Below, in pieces: positions 61,413 through 64,000 of a stretch of DNA of 64,000 bases; the first letter of the stretch is position 1, and each line of letters starts with the position of its first letter. Both the position numbers and the translations under genes were made by a program. The stretch spans positions 496,001 to 560,000 of the forward strand of contig NZ_VWWJ01000001.1 of assembly GCF_011753055.1 (NCBI RefSeq). Reading direction: 5' to 3'. The notes under the pieces were generated by a model. The model worked only from the letters and a program-made list of their open reading frames with translations, was not told the origin of the DNA and did no database searches. This stretch comes from Burkholderia sp. Ax-1719 (GTDB taxonomy: Bacteria > Pseudomonadota > Gammaproteobacteria > Burkholderiales > Burkholderiaceae).

Positions 61413-61757
61413 TCAATTAGCAGGAAGCGCAGCGTGCGCGTCAAGCACGCGTGCGGAGTAGGTCAGCGCAGCGCCCGCGTTCAATGCAATGGCTACGCCA
61501 AGCGCTTCGGAAATTTCCTCCAGCGTTGCGCCGTGTTCGACGGCCTTTTTTGTGTGCACGGCGATGCAGCCGTCGCAACGCGTGGTCACGGCGACGGCCA
61601 GCGCGATCAACTCGTGGATCTTCGGTTCGAGCTTTGCGGTTTTGGCTGCGGCGTTGTCGATGGTCATCAGGCCGCGCACCACATCGGGAGAAATCTTCGC
61701 GTAGTCGCCAACGCGTTCGAGCAATGCGTCGCGGTAGCTATTCCAGTCCTGCATCAT
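61413..61757 (-). CDS. Carboxymuconolactone decarboxylase/AhpD-like protein
   Basis: A 114-residue AhpD-like protein. The redox motif CDGCIAVHTKKA (a CxxC with the following histidine) is at about residue 70. LITLAVAV-type and GATLEEISEALGVAIALNAGAAL helices are normal for the family. Such proteins are alkylhydroperoxidase partners or lactone decarboxylases. Two consecutive ATG codons begin the gene at 61757. It follows the SDR gene and precedes the cupin gene on the same strand, consistent with one operon dealing with an oxidised or peroxide-generating substrate. Confidence 0.86.
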   Translation of the reverse strand: MMQDWNSYRDALLERVGDYAKISPDVVRGLMTIDNAAAKTAKLEPKIHELIALAVAVTTRCDGCIAVHTKKAVEHGATLEEISEALGVAIALNAGAALTYSARVLDAHAALPAN

Positions 61758-61801
61758 GATGGTCGAATCCAGTAGGTGATTAAAGGGCTTCAAAGAAGCG
61801 C

Positions 61802-62581
61802 TTACGCGTGGCGTCCTGCCATGACGCCGCCGTCCACCGGCAGCACGGTCCCCGTGATCCACGAAGCCTGCGGCGAGGCGAGGAACAGGATGGCTTCGGC
61901 GACGTCGGCGGGCTGGCCGTTGCGCCCGAGCGGATGGAACGCGTTGAACGCGGGCAGGGTGGCCTTCACCTCGTCGTCGCTCATAAAGGTGTTGTAGACC
62001 GGCGTTTCCACCACGCCCGGCGCGACGGTATTGATGCGGATATGGGATGCCGCAAGCTCGATCGCCAGATTGCGCGTGAGCGCATGAACGCCCGCATTGG
62101 CGGCGGAATAGGCCGCTGAAGGTGTCGCGCCAATCGCCTGCAAGGCCCACAGGGAACCGGTCTGCACGATCGCGCCGCCGCCGCGCAGTTGCATCGCCCT
62201 GGCTGCCGCCTGAGCCATGAAGAACTTGCCCTTGAGAATCGTGTCGAGAAAGCCGTCGTATTCGGTCTCGGTCACGTCGAGAAAGGCCTTGGGCCGGAAA
62301 ATGCCCGCGTTGTTGACGAGAATATCCACGCCGCCGAACGCCTGCGTGGCGAGCGCGACCAGCGCGCCGGCCGTTGCGGGCAGCGCGATATCGCCGGCCA
62401 GATAGCGCACGTGTGCGCCACTCGGGTCGATCTGCGCGGCAGCGACCTTGAGCTTGCCTTCGTCGCGTCCGCCGATCACCACGTTCGCGCCTGCTTTCAC
62501 GAGTCGCGCCGCGACTTCCTTGCCAATGCCCGATCCGCCGCCCGTGACAATAGCGACCTGATTAGAAAAACTGTTGCTCAT
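61802..62581 (-). CDS. Short-chain dehydrogenase lacking the usual catalytic lysine
   Basis: A 259-residue SDR. VTGGGSGIG at 13-20, DILVNNAGIF, active-site S143 (QTGSLW) and Y158 are in place, but the YxxxK lysine is N162 (YSAANAGVHAL). The rest, RINTVAPGVVETP and GTVLPVDGG, is normal. Lysine normally anchors NAD(P) and lowers the tyrosine pKa, so activity may be changed or lost. GAGGAG precedes ATG 62581. It is the first gene of the minus-strand operon and divergent from a LysR gene. Confidence 0.88.
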   Translation of the reverse strand: MSNSFSNQVAIVTGGGSGIGKEVAARLVKAGANVVIGGRDEGKLKVAAAQIDPSGAHVRYLAGDIALPATAGALVALATQAFGGVDILVNNAGIFRPKAFLDVTETEYDGFLDTILKGKFFMAQAAARAMQLRGGGAIVQTGSLWALQAIGATPSAAYSAANAGVHALTRNLAIELAASHIRINTVAPGVVETPVYNTFMSDDEVKATLPAFNAFHPLGRNGQPADVAEAILFLASPQASWITGTVLPVDGGVMAGRHA

Positions 62582-62713
62582 GACCAACTCCTCGAATTTT
62601 TTCAGGGGGCAGAGAGGAAAGATTTGATCTCTGCATTGAGCGTATTCTGGGCGGCTGCACGACGAGACTCAAATGAGATAATCTGCGCTTATCTGATAGA
62701 AAATCTTTCAAAC

Positions 62714-63742
62714 ATGGCGACGCCGGTCTATCTCAATGCGTTGCGCGCCTTCGAGGCGAGCGCGCGCCACCAGAGTTTTTCCGCCGCGGCGGCAGAACTC
62801 CATGTCACGCCTGCTGCCGTTGGACAACTCGTGCGCAGTCTGGAGGAGTGGCTCGGCACGCCGCTGTTTGCGCGGGGCACAGGTGGCCGCGCGCGACTCG
62901 TCGCCACCGAAGTTGCCGAGCGTGCGTTACCCGATATCCGCGCGGGTTTCGATCGCCTGACCTTGGGTCTGGAGCGCTTGAAAGAAGGCGCGGCGAACGG
63001 CGTGCTGACGGTGACGGTCAGCCCGGCGTTCGCGGCGAAATGGCTGTTGCCGCGTATCGAGGGTTTTCATGCGCAGTATCCGGACACGGACGTACGGCTC
63101 GATACCAGCCTGAAGCTGATGGATTTCGCCGCTCAAGGAATCGATATTGGCGTGCGCTATGGGGCGGGTTCGTGGGCCGGACTGACGGCGGAAAAGCTGA
63201 TGGAGGAGGAGATCTATCCCGTGTGCTCGCCAGCGCTGGCCAGGCAAGGCAAATGGCGCGCGCCGCGCGACCTGGCGCGCGAGACCTTGATCCACGATCT
63301 TTCGGTGGACAGCCATGCGGGCTTTGCAACGTGGGACGCGTGGTTCGAGGCTGCGGGCGTGCAGGACGCGGCCACACGGCGCGGAATGAAGATCAACAAC
63401 TCTGCGGCGGTATTGCAGGCCGCTATCGACGGGCAGGGCATTGCGCTCGCGCGCAGCGTGATGGCGCGTGACGATCTGGCCGCCGGGCGCCTCGTGCGTC
63501 TGTTTCCGCAGATTGCGTACGGTTCTTCGCTGGCTTACTACGTGGTGTATCGGCCCGAATGTGCGAGCTTGCCCAGACTCATTGCGTTTCGCGACTGGTT
63601 GATGAAGCAGGCGCGGGATTCGCAGAAAAGCGCAGATGCACCAGCGGATAGGCGCGGCCCTGGCCGTCGCGCTCCGAGCGGCCGCGGCGCACAAAGCCGA
63701 GCCGCTCGTAAAAAGCCGTCGCCTGATGGTTCTGCTCGTTGA
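62714..63742 (+). CDS. GcvA-like LysR transcriptional regulator with extended tail
   Basis: A 342-residue LysR regulator of the GcvA/AmpR group. The helix-turn-helix is YLNALRAFEASARHQSFSAAAAELHVTPAAVGQLVRSLEEWLGTPLF. The effector domain reaches FRDWLMKQA near residue 300, where most relatives end. The last 40 residues are arginine- and proline-rich and overlap the convergent GNAT gene by 164 bp, so they look like read-through into antisense sequence. ATG 62714 begins the domain; a longer upstream frame runs antisense to the SDR gene. It probably regulates the divergent SDR, AhpD, cupin and oxidase operon. Confidence 0.88.
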   Translation: MATPVYLNALRAFEASARHQSFSAAAAELHVTPAAVGQLVRSLEEWLGTPLFARGTGGRARLVATEVAERALPDIRAGFDRLTLGLERLKEGAANGVLTVTVSPAFAAKWLLPRIEGFHAQYPDTDVRLDTSLKLMDFAAQGIDIGVRYGAGSWAGLTAEKLMEEEIYPVCSPALARQGKWRAPRDLARETLIHDLSVDSHAGFATWDAWFEAAGVQDAATRRGMKINNSAAVLQAAIDGQGIALARSVMARDDLAAGRLVRLFPQIAYGSSLAYYVVYRPECASLPRLIAFRDWLMKQARDSQKSADAPADRRGPGRRAPSGRGAQSRAARKKPSPDGSAR

Positions 63743-64000
63743 CGTCGGTGGTCAGCGTGGGATGACGGGCGAGCGCGGACGCTACTAGCTTCCGCCCAGC
63801 GCCAGCGCCATGATGCGCCGGGTCGACAAAGAGCGCTTCCATGTGGCTACCATTCAAAAGCATGAAGCCGATTGCCTGGTTATCCTGATCGACTGCAAGC
63901 TCGAGCGGCGCAGAAGGCAGAAACGTCGCAACTTCGGCGTCGATGGCGAGCCGGTCTTCGGGCGACAGGAAATGATGGGTCGCATCGACGGCGTCGCGCC
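63579..64000 (-). CDS. GNAT family N-acetyltransferase (5' end outside window)
   Basis: A GNAT acetyltransferase whose N-terminus lies beyond the window. About 140 residues are visible: THHFLSPEDRLAIDAEV, then IGFMLLNGSHMEALFVDPAHHGAGAGRKLVASAL with the acetyl-CoA loop, and NEQNHQATAFYERLGFVRRG, a standard C-terminal motif. The frame stays open to the last base at 64000. Its end overlaps the LysR tail by 164 bp on the opposite strand. The substrate is not known; the HHF-start form is common in small-molecule or ribosomal-protein acetylases. Confidence 0.85.
   Translation of the reverse strand, partial: RDAVDATHHFLSPEDRLAIDAEVATFLPSAPLELAVDQDNQAIGFMLLNGSHMEALFVDPAHHGAGAGRKLVASALARHPTLTTDVNEQNHQATAFYERLGFVRRGRSERDGQGRAYPLVHLRFSANPAPASSTSRETQ

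Overview
The window looks like chromosomal DNA of a Burkholderiales bacterium, most likely Paraburkholderia, Caballeronia or a close relative. The reasons are the high GC content, the Burkholderia-type trimeric porins, the density of LysR, GntR, GlxA, LacI, TetR and DeoR regulators paired with small catabolic operons, and the many MFS and NCS1 permeases. I found no rRNA, tRNA, CRISPR array, transposase, integrase or phage gene. This is an inference from protein character; no 16S or housekeeping marker is present to fix the genus.

Layout. (1) 1-2.0 kb: a carotenoid cleavage oxygenase, cut by the window edge, divergent from a TetR regulator, with two matching palindromes between them. (2) 2.2-10.5 kb: an alpha/beta hydrolase, then a uronic acid locus. 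This holds uronate dehydrogenase (udh), a LacI regulator, a porin, a GH3 glycosidase lipoprotein and an ExuT-like MFS carrier. CRE-like palindromes sit before udh and before the porin. (3) 10.6-20.0 kb: a creatinine/creatine locus. It has a GlxA/AraC regulator, creatinase, serine hydroxymethyltransferase, a broken serine dehydratase, two MFS carriers, creatininase and an NCS1 permease. A conserved two-part element precedes both transcription units. (4) 20.2-29.9 kb: two convergent porins and a minus-strand catabolic operon (lipoprotein amidohydrolase, aldehyde dehydrogenase, cupin, LeuB-like dehydrogenase, MFS, ABM monooxygenase), divergent from an unusual GntR regulator with two winged-helix domains. 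(5) 30.0-32.9 kb: a TetR regulator and a divergent protein that joins a PtpB/LipA-like tyrosine phosphatase to an autotransporter barrel, with two perfect palindromes between them. This is the most striking item in the window. (6) 33-38.7 kb: a DHA2 drug exporter, a LysR regulator, a type 2 ArgC, a DeoR regulator and a YbjJ-like MFS protein.

(7) 38.7-47.7 kb: genes that fit guanidino/polyamine breakdown (aldehyde dehydrogenase, ureohydrolase, LuxR regulator, cupin, FAD amine oxidoreductase, LysR, NCS1 permease), interrupted by a 452-bp element bounded by 81-bp inverted repeats. (8) 48.2-49.6 kb: argG with its own terminator. (9) 49.8-57.5 kb: a LysR regulator divergent from a hydroxy-acid/lactone operon (2-hydroxyacid dehydrogenase, RraA/CHA-aldolase-like protein, MFS, SMP-30 lactonase, FMN alpha-hydroxyacid dehydrogenase), followed by an exported aldose 1-epimerase. 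(10) 57.6-64.0 kb: an orphan small protein, a GlxA regulator with a small YciI/muconolactone-isomerase-like protein, then amine oxidase, cupin, AhpD-like and SDR genes divergent from a GcvA-like LysR gene. That LysR gene overlaps the tail of a convergent GNAT gene at the window edge.

The common design is a catabolic cassette with its own regulator, transporter and often its own outer-membrane porin. Several cassettes have repeated operator-like sequences that can be read directly from the DNA.
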